From: an uncultured Bacteroidales bacterium
GTDB lineage: Bacteria > Bacteroidota > Bacteroidia > Bacteroidales > P3
DNA length: 64,000 nucleotides
Reading direction: 5' to 3'
NCBI GenBank assembly: GCA_944321885.1
Contig: CALUNB010000005.1
Location: 1-64,000 of the forward strand
The notes under the pieces: model-generated
Seen by the model: the letters and a program-made list of their open reading frames with translations, nothing else
Database searches by the model: none
Told to the model about the DNA's origin: nothing
Shown here: piece by piece, positions 7,860 through 15,635 of the stretch
Layout: every line of letters begins with the position of its first letter
Numbering within the stretch: position 1 is the first letter of the stretch
Translations under genes and position numbers: made by a program

Positions 7860-8891
7860 TCAATATTTCACTTTGCATTCCACGTTGAATCCCGCCCGGA
7901 GGCGTTTCAATTTTTCCACATCATTGCCATCCAAGTTGATACGGACCGGGATCCGTTGCTCCACCTTGACAAAATTCCCGGTGGCGTTGTCCTGGGGAAT
8001 CATCGAGAAGGCTGAACCGGTGGCCTCCGAAATGGACTCCACATGGCCGGTATAGGTCACACCTGGCACGGCATCGGCCGTCAAGAGTACTTCGGCTCCT
8101 TCTTGGATATGGGGCAGCTGGGTTTCCCGGTAGTTGGCAATGACCCAAAGCTCGCTCTTGTCCACGATGTCCAGCATGTTCTGTCCGGGTTGTACCAATT
8201 GGCCTTCATGGATGACCTTGTGGCCTGTCGTCCCGTCGCAAGGCGCCAGGATGACCGTGTAGGAGAGGTTCAGTCCGGCCAATTCCACGGCGGCTTCGGC
8301 AAGGCGGACCGCCGCTTGGTTTTGTCCCAGACGGAATGTCTGTTCCTCTTGGGTCAAGGAGGTGGAACGCTTGGCCCGGGTCGCTTGTTCGTAGCGGGCT
8401 TGGGCAGCTTCGTAATCGGTCCGGACACGATCGTACTGCTGCCGGGTCACCGCCTCTTCCTCCAACAGCTTCTGGTAACGCTCCAGTTCCCGCTTGGCAT
8501 TGGCCCATTGCACGCGGGCTTCCTCGATACCGGCATCGCTCACGCTCAGGTTGTTTTCCGTGGTGGCGATGCTGGCCGTGGTGGCTTGCAGTCCTGCCAA
8601 GGCGTTCGCCAGATCGGCTTCGGCTTGGGCCAAGCGCAGCTTGAATTCGCTGTCCTCGATTAAAATCAAGGTGTCTCCTTTCTTTATCTCTTGGTATTCA
8701 TCGAAATAAATTTTCTTGATAAAGCCTTGGATCCGGGTGTTGACCGGCGTGATATGCTGTTTGACTTGGGCGTTGTCGGTGTATTCACCGCCCAAATGGA
8801 TGAAACGGCTGCAAACATAACAGAGCCCGCCTATCAAAATACATACAACCACGATGTTGTAAATCAGTTTCTTCGTTTTTCTTGTTGTCAT
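7860..8891 (-). CDS. HlyD/EmrA-family membrane-fusion (periplasmic adaptor) protein
   Basis: The 343-residue protein has an N-terminal membrane anchor (LIYNIVVVCILIGGLCYVC), a lipoyl-like half-domain (GFIKKIYFDEYQEIKKGDTL), a long alpha-helical coiled-coil hairpin (about residues 75-185, rich in Ala, Glu and Arg) and a beta-barrel region. It bridges the MFS permease and the TolC channel. Start MTTRKTKK at 8891 was preferred over an upstream in-frame codon because the preceding 30 residues are not anchor-like. Confidence 0.88.
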   Translation of the reverse strand: MTTRKTKKLIYNIVVVCILIGGLCYVCSRFIHLGGEYTDNAQVKQHITPVNTRIQGFIKKIYFDEYQEIKKGDTLILIEDSEFKLRLAQAEADLANALAGLQATTASIATTENNLSVSDAGIEEARVQWANAKRELERYQKLLEEEAVTRQQYDRVRTDYEAAQARYEQATRAKRSTSLTQEEQTFRLGQNQAAVRLAEAAVELAGLNLSYTVILAPCDGTTGHKVIHEGQLVQPGQNMLDIVDKSELWVIANYRETQLPHIQEGAEVLLTADAVPGVTYTGHVESISEATGSAFSMIPQDNATGNFVKVEQRIPVRINLDGNDVEKLKRLRAGFNVECKVKY

Positions 8892-8992
8892 TTTGTCCGT
8901 TTTTTCCTTTGTTGTCCACGACCGCATCCACTGCCGGGAAGGCGGCAGGGGACAGGATTTGTTTGTCGAACTACCCTGCAAGCATGGAACTC

Positions 8993-10315
8993 TTACAAAG
9001 TGTGGGTTACGTATTTCATTTTGTAGTAATGGAAGATGAGGTTGATGCGGGCGTTGACCAGACCGAGGTCGGCGCTCAGCTTGGTGTTGCTGGCATCGAG
9101 CATGTCGGTCAGCAAGGCCAGTTCGTTCTGGTAGCGGTTGCGGATGACGGTGAAATTCTCGTCGGCCAGTTCCACGTTCTTTTCCTGGGTCCGCAGTTCG
9201 GAAAAGGCGGTCAGGAGGTTGACGTAATTTTCTTGCACCGCGTTATGGGTTTGTTCCTGCGCTAGTTCGTAGCTTTCCTGGGCTTGCCGGGCTTGGAGTT
9301 TCGCCTTGGCGATGTTGCGGTTGTTTTTGTAGAGCGAGGAAATGTCGTAGTTGATGCCGATTCCTACGTACCAGTAGTTGAAATTGTTGTTCAAAACGGG
9401 GACCTCGATGGTGACGGGGCCGTCCAAGTGGTCGGCAGCCACGATGGAAATCCGAGGAAGGCTTCCGGCGCGTTGCAACTTCACATTCTGCTCGCTGGCT
9501 TGCATGCCGGTCTGCGCTCGTTGCAAATCGAGATTGTTTTGCCGGACCGCCTCCTGCCATTGTTCCTGCTCCCATGCCGGGATGCTTTCCGCCAGGATGG
9601 CCGTATCGGGGTGGATGCGGGTTCCTTCGGGCAGATGAAGAAGGGTCACCAGCTTGTAATTCATGATTTTGCAGGCATCTTCCACTCGGATGCTCTGTAA
9701 TTGGAGCATTTCGCGTTGCAGTTCGTAGCGGGTGATGTCGTTTTTCAAGGCCGTGCCCTGTTCCAGACGAGCCTGCATGTTGGCGATGAGCTGTCCGGTG
9801 AGTTCGAGGTTCTTTTGCAAGACCTTCTTTTGGTTCCCAAGTTTGTAGAGTTCCAAGTAATAGGAAAGGAGCAGGAACCTGACTTCCTGGCGGTTCTTTT
9901 GCCAATCCAGTTCCGAAGCCCGGGCCTCGATGCGGGCCAGTTCGATTTGGCTGTTGACGGAACCTCCGGCATACAAGGTCTGTTGGAGTTCCAAGGAAAA
10001 GTTGTTCCCGAAAGGAGGCATGTCCACGGTGGCGGCATGACGGAAATTCCGGTCCCAAATGACGCCTGGTCCCCAATAACTGGCGGAAACCGAGGCGTTG
10101 AGTTCCGGAAGACGTTGGGACTTCGCCGCTTTGACCTCCATGTCGGCGGCTTCTTTCCCGGTTTGGAAAACTTGGATGCTTTTGCTGTTTTCATCGGCCA
10201 GGCGGAACATCTCCTCGATGCCCAGCAGCCGGTCTTGGGCGTGCAGGCAGGGGAAAAGGGGCATGCTCCACGCAAGGACAAAAAACGGCACGACGAACCT
10301 TTGCTTTTTGCTCAT
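8993..10315 (-). CDS. TolC-family outer-membrane efflux channel
   Basis: The 440-residue protein has a signal peptide (MSKKQRFVVPFFVLAW to LHAQ). Two repeated outer-membrane-efflux halves follow, each rich in long amphipathic helices with Ala, Asn and Gln. As a trimer it would form the outer-membrane exit duct for the adaptor and permease encoded downstream. The start at 10315 removes 13 upstream residues that do not resemble a signal peptide. It is the first gene of the efflux operon. Confidence 0.88.
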   Translation of the reverse strand: MSKKQRFVVPFFVLAWSMPLFPCLHAQDRLLGIEEMFRLADENSKSIQVFQTGKEAADMEVKAAKSQRLPELNASVSASYWGPGVIWDRNFRHAATVDMPPFGNNFSLELQQTLYAGGSVNSQIELARIEARASELDWQKNRQEVRFLLLSYYLELYKLGNQKKVLQKNLELTGQLIANMQARLEQGTALKNDITRYELQREMLQLQSIRVEDACKIMNYKLVTLLHLPEGTRIHPDTAILAESIPAWEQEQWQEAVRQNNLDLQRAQTGMQASEQNVKLQRAGSLPRISIVAADHLDGPVTIEVPVLNNNFNYWYVGIGINYDISSLYKNNRNIAKAKLQARQAQESYELAQEQTHNAVQENYVNLLTAFSELRTQEKNVELADENFTVIRNRYQNELALLTDMLDASNTKLSADLGLVNARINLIFHYYKMKYVTHTL

Positions 10316-10806
10316 GGCATTTGGTGCTTGAAAAAAGAATGTCGGGGGAACCATGCCACCTTTGGATCATGGTTTCCTGATGCTTAAACGGGAATGTTTG
10401 AGAAGAAAGAGGCGAGAGGTGCGTTATCGCGCCCGGTGATTCACGACAAAAATATTTTCACGGTGTCCATGAACTCGTCACGCTCAGTTCTCCGCCTCGT
10501 CCATGCCAAGTTTGTCGGGCATGGAGAAAGGTTCAGATTAATGCCACGGCTCCCCACGAAATGAAATCATGGATTTTGTTGATGTAGGTGATGGGAGCAA
10601 TCGTCAATCGGTACATAATATTCATCCTTAGCTCTTTACCCTGGATAGAGAATGGGGAAAGCAGCTGGAAACGGCGGCAAAAGTAGGAAAAAACTCTGAA
10701 TAGGCGGATACCGGATTCCCTGCCACGAACCTTCTGCGGCTTTGCCTCCTTTTATGCGTCTTTTGATAAAATAATGTGATAATAAGTTGATTGTAAGGTG
10801 GCTGTC
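10316..10806. other. Long leader region of the efflux operon
   Basis: No gene is supported in these 491 bp. On the minus strand two -7-like boxes are visible, TATTTTTG (10447-10454) and TACTTTTG (10678-10685), each without a convincing -33 partner. Either could drive the tolC-hlyD-MFS operon. The rest is unremarkable. Confidence 0.35.
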
Positions 10807-11724
10807 TCACATCCAGCGTTTCCGTTTAGCATAGAAAATGAAACCGATGATGAAGGCGACCATGAGGGCCAGGATAATCCAGAACACATAAGGCTCGTCC
10901 TGGAACGGAAGCCCCACGTTCATCCCGTAAACCCCCGTGATAAAGGTCAGAGGCAGGAAGAGGGTGGAAATGAACGTCATGATTTTCATCACTTCGTTGA
11001 TGCGGTTGGTCTGCATCGAGTCGAAGGTTTTGGAAAGACCCTCGATCAATTCCCCGTTGTCTTCCACCATGTCCCACATCTTCTGGTAATAGTCGAGGAT
11101 GTTGCCCCAGTAGTCTTCCATGAAGTCCCCGTCTTTGGAAAAACCCCGGATGTCGCCCGATTCGAATTTGTGGAACAGGCGGAGCTGGGGTTTGAAAATG
11201 GTGTTCAACAAGATGATGTTCCTCCGGGCGATTGAAATCCGTTCAATCGTGATGTCGGCGCGTTTGTTGAAAAGTTCCCGGTTGATGGTCTCGATGGTGG
11301 CGCCCACACGCAGCAGGAGCGAATAGGAATCCACCATGAGGCGGTTCAGAATCGTGTATAACAGGGCATCGGAGCTGGATTTGACGAAATCATCCACATT
11401 TTCAGGCCGTTTTTCGGTTTGGTCGAAAAAGGTCTTGAGCATCCATTGCGATTGGGTGATGGTGATGATGTAGTCTTCGCCCCAGAAAATCTTGGCTTCC
11501 CTGACCCGCAATGTCTTGCCTTGCTTGTCGAAGCCGGGGAAATGCAGGATCAAGAAGTTGTAATCGTCGTAGATGTCGAGCTTGGGACGCTGGTTGGTAC
11601 TCCGGCAGTCTTCAATGTCCAAAGGGTGGAAATGGAAGTTGTCTTCCAGGAACTCCAAATCTTCCTCACTGGGATTCTGTATGTGGTGCCATTTCAAGGC
11701 CCCGAAATCAATGGTTTCAATCAT
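10807..11724 (-). CDS. corA: CorA-type magnesium/cobalt transporter
   Basis: The 305-residue protein has a large cytoplasmic domain followed by two C-terminal membrane helices. The selectivity motif YGMN (about residues 266-269) ends the first helix, and the protein finishes with a basic tail (YAKRKRWM), as in CorA. It forms a homopentameric channel for Mg2+ uptake. Length and motif fit the family well. The gene stands alone. Confidence 0.93.
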   Translation of the reverse strand: MIETIDFGALKWHHIQNPSEEDLEFLEDNFHFHPLDIEDCRSTNQRPKLDIYDDYNFLILHFPGFDKQGKTLRVREAKIFWGEDYIITITQSQWMLKTFFDQTEKRPENVDDFVKSSSDALLYTILNRLMVDSYSLLLRVGATIETINRELFNKRADITIERISIARRNIILLNTIFKPQLRLFHKFESGDIRGFSKDGDFMEDYWGNILDYYQKMWDMVEDNGELIEGLSKTFDSMQTNRINEVMKIMTFISTLFLPLTFITGVYGMNVGLPFQDEPYVFWIILALMVAFIIGFIFYAKRKRWM

Positions 11725-11827
11725 GGATTCTCCCTTTGGATGTTTAATCGACTACATGCCGGTATCGTTTTTTATTGGATTTGGCTTTTGGCGGGAACGC
11801 AAGACAACCCCCATGCCGAAAGCACCG

Positions 11828-11835
11828 CAAAGGTA
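11828..11835 (-). promoter_or_regulatory. -7 box TACCTTTG for corA
   Basis: Read on the minus strand this is TACCTTTG, matching TAnnTTTG, about 105 bp upstream of the corA start. A clear -33 TTTG at standard spacing is not visible. Confidence 0.45.
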
Positions 11836-11902
11836 GGAAGAATTCGCGAAAAGGGGGAGAAAACCTTTGAAATTCGGAGCCGGTTTGAAGCCCGGTCGGT
11901 CT

Positions 11903-12859
11903 TTATTCCCGGTTCTTCGCCCAAAAAGCCAAGGCGTCTTCCACCCAGCCTTCCGCCACCGTCCCCGTGCCGATGCCGAAGCCGTGCGAAAGGCCCTCGT
12001 AGGCATGGAACTCGGTGGGGATGCCGAGCGCCGAGAGTTGTTGCAGGCGTCTCTGCATGCTTTGCCAAGGAGCGATGCCGTCGCGGGTTCCCACGCAGGC
12101 AAAGGTGGGAGCATCGTAGGGGGAAACCGTGCTGTAACTTGTGTATTGCATGATGACAGCCGCCGCCTGCGGCAAATCCGTGCGTCCGCTCAGTTGGCTA
12201 AGATAAGCGCTGTTTCCCAAGACGGCCGCCATGCGGGCACCAGCCGAACCGCCCCAGAGCGAGTAATTTTCCGCTTCCACGCCCAGCTCCTCCGCATGGT
12301 CGTGAATCCAGGCAAGGGCCCGGGCCAAGTCTTCGTAGGGAGCATAGGGGCGGTAAATCAAGGCGAAGGCATTGCAGCCGCTACGAGCGATTTCAAGCGA
12401 ATGCGGGAAACTGTCGTGCATGGCTCCCACATAGGCGAACGCCCCGCCGGCATTGGTCACGGCAAAAGGCGCACCTTTTTCGCCTCGGAAAAAGAACAAA
12501 CCCGTGTCGGCTTTCGAAGAATCGGCCTCGATTTCGTTATCGGAGTAAAAACGGTAGAAGATTTGCCGCCCCCTTGTCGCCTCGCCGCGCAAGTAGTTGA
12601 GAATCTCCACCGTCTTTTCCACATGGAGGTTCGTATAAAAGATGTAGACCGAGGAAGTGCTGGCTTGGGCAAGCGTCATCGTTTCCGGTACCGGGCGGTC
12701 CACCGGGAACAGCAGACGTCCGAAATCGCCGAAAGCAGCATCGTGTATCACTTCGCCCACGGTACTTCGGGCCGTGAAATAAGGTTCCGTGGCGGTATTG
12801 TTGTCCGCCGTGCAGGAGGTGCTCAGCACAAAAGCGGCCAACAAGGGTCTCATTTTCAT
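11903..12859 (-). CDS. Alpha/beta-hydrolase esterase lipoprotein
   Basis: The 318-residue protein has a lipoprotein signal with lipobox ending STSC (Cys16), so it is probably membrane-anchored in the envelope. The triad of an acetyl-xylan-esterase/lipase-like hydrolase is visible: GGSAG with Ser205, an Asp in VGTRDG (about 262) and a His in GLSHGFG (about 294). The substrate is unknown. It stands alone, facing away from ribBA. Confidence 0.8.
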   Translation of the reverse strand: MKMRPLLAAFVLSTSCTADNNTATEPYFTARSTVGEVIHDAAFGDFGRLLFPVDRPVPETMTLAQASTSSVYIFYTNLHVEKTVEILNYLRGEATRGRQIFYRFYSDNEIEADSSKADTGLFFFRGEKGAPFAVTNAGGAFAYVGAMHDSFPHSLEIARSGCNAFALIYRPYAPYEDLARALAWIHDHAEELGVEAENYSLWGGSAGARMAAVLGNSAYLSQLSGRTDLPQAAAVIMQYTSYSTVSPYDAPTFACVGTRDGIAPWQSMQRRLQQLSALGIPTEFHAYEGLSHGFGIGTGTVAEGWVEDALAFWAKNRE

Positions 12860-13238
12860 GTGTATCGGGTTTTAAGGCGTTTTTGGAACGCGGAATGTAA
12901 AAGTAGAGGCTTTCCCCAGAAGCGGCATAACATGGATTACAGGTATTAACACCTATATTTCCTTGTTTTATTTTCGTTTCGCCTTTTTGTTCCGAACCCG
13001 TTTTCCGGGGTTGGGGGCCTTGGAAACACTCCGGAGCGGGATAGGCTGGTTTGATCCGAGGGGAAAAGGATACGGGGAAGGGCGGGGGCTTGCGGAATTT
13101 CAAAACACTTTCTTACCTTTGCAAGTTTCCGGCTTTTGATAGCGGGGTGAGCCCGGAACCGGGTACTTGCCTCTCCGGTTTGCCGCCTCGGGCGTGGAGC
13201 CGGACGGGAGTGTAAACATTCGTAAAACCTTACAAAGA
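12860..13238. other. Divergent spacer between the esterase and ribBA
   Basis: No gene is seen in these 379 bp. The rightward promoter at 13090-13121 is listed separately. I looked for an FMN riboswitch upstream of ribBA and found none of its conserved elements. Confidence 0.5.
13090..13121 (+). promoter_or_regulatory. ribBA promoter
   Basis: The -7 box TACCTTTG lies at 13114-13121. A -33-like TTGC lies at 13090-13093, 20 bp upstream. The predicted start lies about 110 nt before the ribBA ATG. Confidence 0.55.
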
Positions 13239-14444
13239 ATGAAAATAAAATTAGACAGGGTGGAAGAGGCCATCCAGGATTTCAAGGAAGGCAAATTCCT
13301 GATTGTGGTGGATGACGAAGACCGCGAGAACGAAGGGGATTTGATTATTGCGGCTGAAAAAGTGACGCCGGAGAAAATCAACTTCATGCTGAAACATGCC
13401 CGAGGGGTCTTGTGCGCTCCCATCACCATTTCCCGTTGCCAGGAGCTGGAGTTGCCCCACCAAGTGGAGAACAATACTTCCATGTTGGGAACCCCGTTCA
13501 CCGTGACGATTGACAAGTTGGAGGGGTGTTCCACCGGGGTTTCGGCTTCCGACCGGGCCGCTACGATCCGGGCTTTGGCCGATCCGGACGCGAAACCGGG
13601 CGATTTTGGCCGTCCGGGGCATATCAATCCCTTGTATGCCCAGGATTTAGGTGTCTTGCGCCGCGCCGGGCATACGGAAGCTTGCGTGGATTTGGCCCGT
13701 TTGGCCGGTCTGTATCCTGCCGCCGCCTTGATGGAAGTGATGAACGACGATGGTTCGATGGCTCGTTTGCCCGAACTCCGGAAAATGGCCGACGAATATG
13801 GTATCAAATTGATTTCCATTGCCGATTTGATTGCCTACCGGATTCGTACCGAAAGCTTGGTCAAGGAAGAAGTGGTGGTGAAGCTGCCCACGCATTATGG
13901 TAACTTCCAATTGCATGCCTTTACCGAAAACAATAGCGGGACCTTGCATCTGGCCTTGGTGAAAGGGAATTGGGAAAAGGACGAACCGATTTTGGTGCGT
14001 GTGCATTCCTGCTGCCTGACCGGGGATGTCTTGGCTTCTTGCCGCTGCGATTGCGGGGAGCAATTGCACGATGCCATGGCGATGGTGGAAAAGGAAGGCA
14101 AGGGCATCGTTTTGTACATGAACCAGGAAGGTCGTGGTATCGGCTTGCTCAACAAATTGAAAGCTTACAAGTTACAAGATGAAGGCAAGGATACGGTCGA
14201 AGCCAATGTCTTGCTCGGATTCAAGCCCGATGAACGGGATTACGGTATCGGGGCCCAAATCTTGCGCCAGTTGGGTGCCCACAAAATCCGTTTGATTACC
14301 AACAATCCTGCCAAACGGGTGGGCTTGCAAAGCTATGGGATTGAAATCATTGAAACCGTTCCGATTATCGAAGCCCCGAACCCCTATGACGAGGCTTATC
14401 TGAGGACGAAACAGGAAAAGATGGGGCACGACCTCCATCTGTAA
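13239..14444 (+). CDS. ribBA: Bifunctional DHBP synthase / GTP cyclohydrolase II
   Basis: The 401-residue protein supplies both precursors for riboflavin. Residues about 1-200 are 3,4-dihydroxy-2-butanone-4-phosphate synthase (acidic motif [11 protein letters not shown], then [14 protein letters not shown]). Residues about 205-400 are GTP cyclohydrolase II, with the zinc cysteines in CRCDCGEQL and the GTP-binding stretch NQEGRGIGL. It is full length with all motifs present. The start at 13239 gives the usual N-terminus. No other rib gene is adjacent apart from the distant RibD-like gene. Confidence 0.95.
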   Translation: MKIKLDRVEEAIQDFKEGKFLIVVDDEDRENEGDLIIAAEKVTPEKINFMLKHARGVLCAPITISRCQELELPHQVENNTSMLGTPFTVTIDKLEGCSTGVSASDRAATIRALADPDAKPGDFGRPGHINPLYAQDLGVLRRAGHTEACVDLARLAGLYPAAALMEVMNDDGSMARLPELRKMADEYGIKLISIADLIAYRIRTESLVKEEVVVKLPTHYGNFQLHAFTENNSGTLHLALVKGNWEKDEPILVRVHSCCLTGDVLASCRCDCGEQLHDAMAMVEKEGKGIVLYMNQEGRGIGLLNKLKAYKLQDEGKDTVEANVLLGFKPDERDYGIGAQILRQLGAHKIRLITNNPAKRVGLQSYGIEIIETVPIIEAPNPYDEAYLRTKQEKMGHDLHL

Positions 14445-14565
14445 AGCGGTCGTGTCGAAATAAAATTTTCAGGGCACACTTGCGCCAGAATGGGGGATCG
14501 GCATTAGGGCCGGGTCTCGAACATGGCAAATTGCCCGTTCTGACACGCCGCCAGCCTTTATTTCG
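14445..14565. repeat. Palindromic intergenic element after ribBA (diverged copy, family A)
   Basis: The element begins at the base after the ribBA stop. Outer arms are GCGGTCGTGTC (left) and GACACGCCGCC (right, ending 14552). Further inverted pairs are CGAAATAAA (14456-14464) with TTTATTTCG (14557-14565), and CAGAATGGG with CCCGTTCTG. The right end TGCCCGTT-TGACAC-CCGCC recurs at 31281, 39367 (inverted), 29545 and 63536. It is non-coding and could fold as a long stem in RNA. Confidence 0.6.
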
Positions 14566-14674
14566 CTGCGCGAGGGCGGAAAAGCGATATGTTTCCTACG
14601 TATTTTCAAGTCCTCGCGCAGTTTTCGTATGGCGCTTGGCATAACGTTTTGGAAAAGGTTCTTGCCTCTGAGTG

Positions 14675-14721
14675 AAAAACGTCCTTGGCGGAGACCGGGC
14701 TGGTTCCGCCGCCCCGTTTTT
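14675..14721. terminator. Bidirectional terminator between ribBA and lolA
   Basis: A nested hairpin: GGCGGA (14687-14692) pairs with TCCGCC (14705-14710), enclosed by AAAAACG (14675-14681) and CGTTTTT (14715-14721). T-runs exist on both strands, fitting two convergent genes. Confidence 0.75.
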
Positions 14722-14734
14722 CTCCAGGGAGGCT

Positions 14735-15424
14735 TTACCGCATGTCGATAAGCATGCAGCCCGGATACTTCTCCTCGGCAAATTCAAAGTCCGATTCCGA
14801 AACTTCCGGGTCGATGCGGTATCGGGTCACGGAATAGATATAAAGCTGGCCTTGCGGCAAGTAAAGGATGATGCGGAAAATCCGTGCGTCGCTTTCGTCC
14901 AGGTAGAGGCGGATTTTGACGAACTCGGAAGGCGTGACCGGGGTCAGGTCGATGATGTTGCGCATGCTGCCTTCCACGTTTTCCTGTCGGATGTATTTGG
15001 CTCGGTAGTATTTCTCGTAGTTCTTGACCAGCAGGAAAGGATTCATGTCGGCCTGCGACTTATCGTAGGTGTAAACGGTGGCTTCCTGCGTGCTGTGGGA
15101 GTAGGACCAGATTTCCTTGGCGTTGCAGTAGTATTCTTCTTTTCCCAGGATTAGGCGGTATTTTTCCCCTTGTATCAGCATGGAGCCACGTTGGCAGTTC
15201 AAAAAGGCCCTTTGCTCGTCTTCTCCGGTGCAGGCCATGAAATAAGCCTCCAAGGATTTGCAGGAATTCATCCATTTGCGGGTCTTTTCCAAGTATTGGT
15301 GTGCCATCGGGTCGTTGGCGCCTTTTTCCGTTTTGGTCGTATTGAGCACGGTTTCCCGGTTTTGGGAATAGGCGGTTTGGCAGCAGAGCAGGCAAGCCAA
15401 GAGGAGGCCAAGAATCTGTTTCAT
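14735..15424 (-). CDS. lolA: LolA-like outer-membrane lipoprotein carrier
   Basis: The 229-residue protein has a signal peptide (MKQILGLLLACLLCCQTAYSQ) followed by a LolA-type beta-sheet domain (GSMLIQGEKYRLILGKEEYYCNAKEIWSY). LolA carries lipoproteins across the periplasm from LolCDE to the outer membrane. Placement directly downstream of ftsK in the same direction is a common Bacteroidetes arrangement and supports the call. LolB is usually absent in this phylum. Confidence 0.82.
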   Translation of the reverse strand: MKQILGLLLACLLCCQTAYSQNRETVLNTTKTEKGANDPMAHQYLEKTRKWMNSCKSLEAYFMACTGEDEQRAFLNCQRGSMLIQGEKYRLILGKEEYYCNAKEIWSYSHSTQEATVYTYDKSQADMNPFLLVKNYEKYYRAKYIRQENVEGSMRNIIDLTPVTPSEFVKIRLYLDESDARIFRIILYLPQGQLYIYSVTRYRIDPEVSESDFEFAEEKYPGCMLIDMR

Positions 15425-15635
15425 CTCGTTTTTCCGGTGTTTTCCAAGGGCATTTGCGACAAGCCTTCGGTGGTGAACTTTAACTTTAAGTTGATTGAAT
15501 CAAATTTCTTTGATTCAATGTTTTGGGTTGTTGTATTTGATGTTTTGCTTTATTTTGAAGTATTACTATGGATAATCTTCAAAATAAATTATGCCTGAAG
15601 TATATAGAAGCGAAATAGCTTGGGAAGGCCGGCAC

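Noticed and set aside
12960..13238. Possible FMN riboswitch before ribBA
   Set aside because: None of the conserved RFN elements (such as the GGGG and CCGAC-type loops) could be found; only a promoter is visible.
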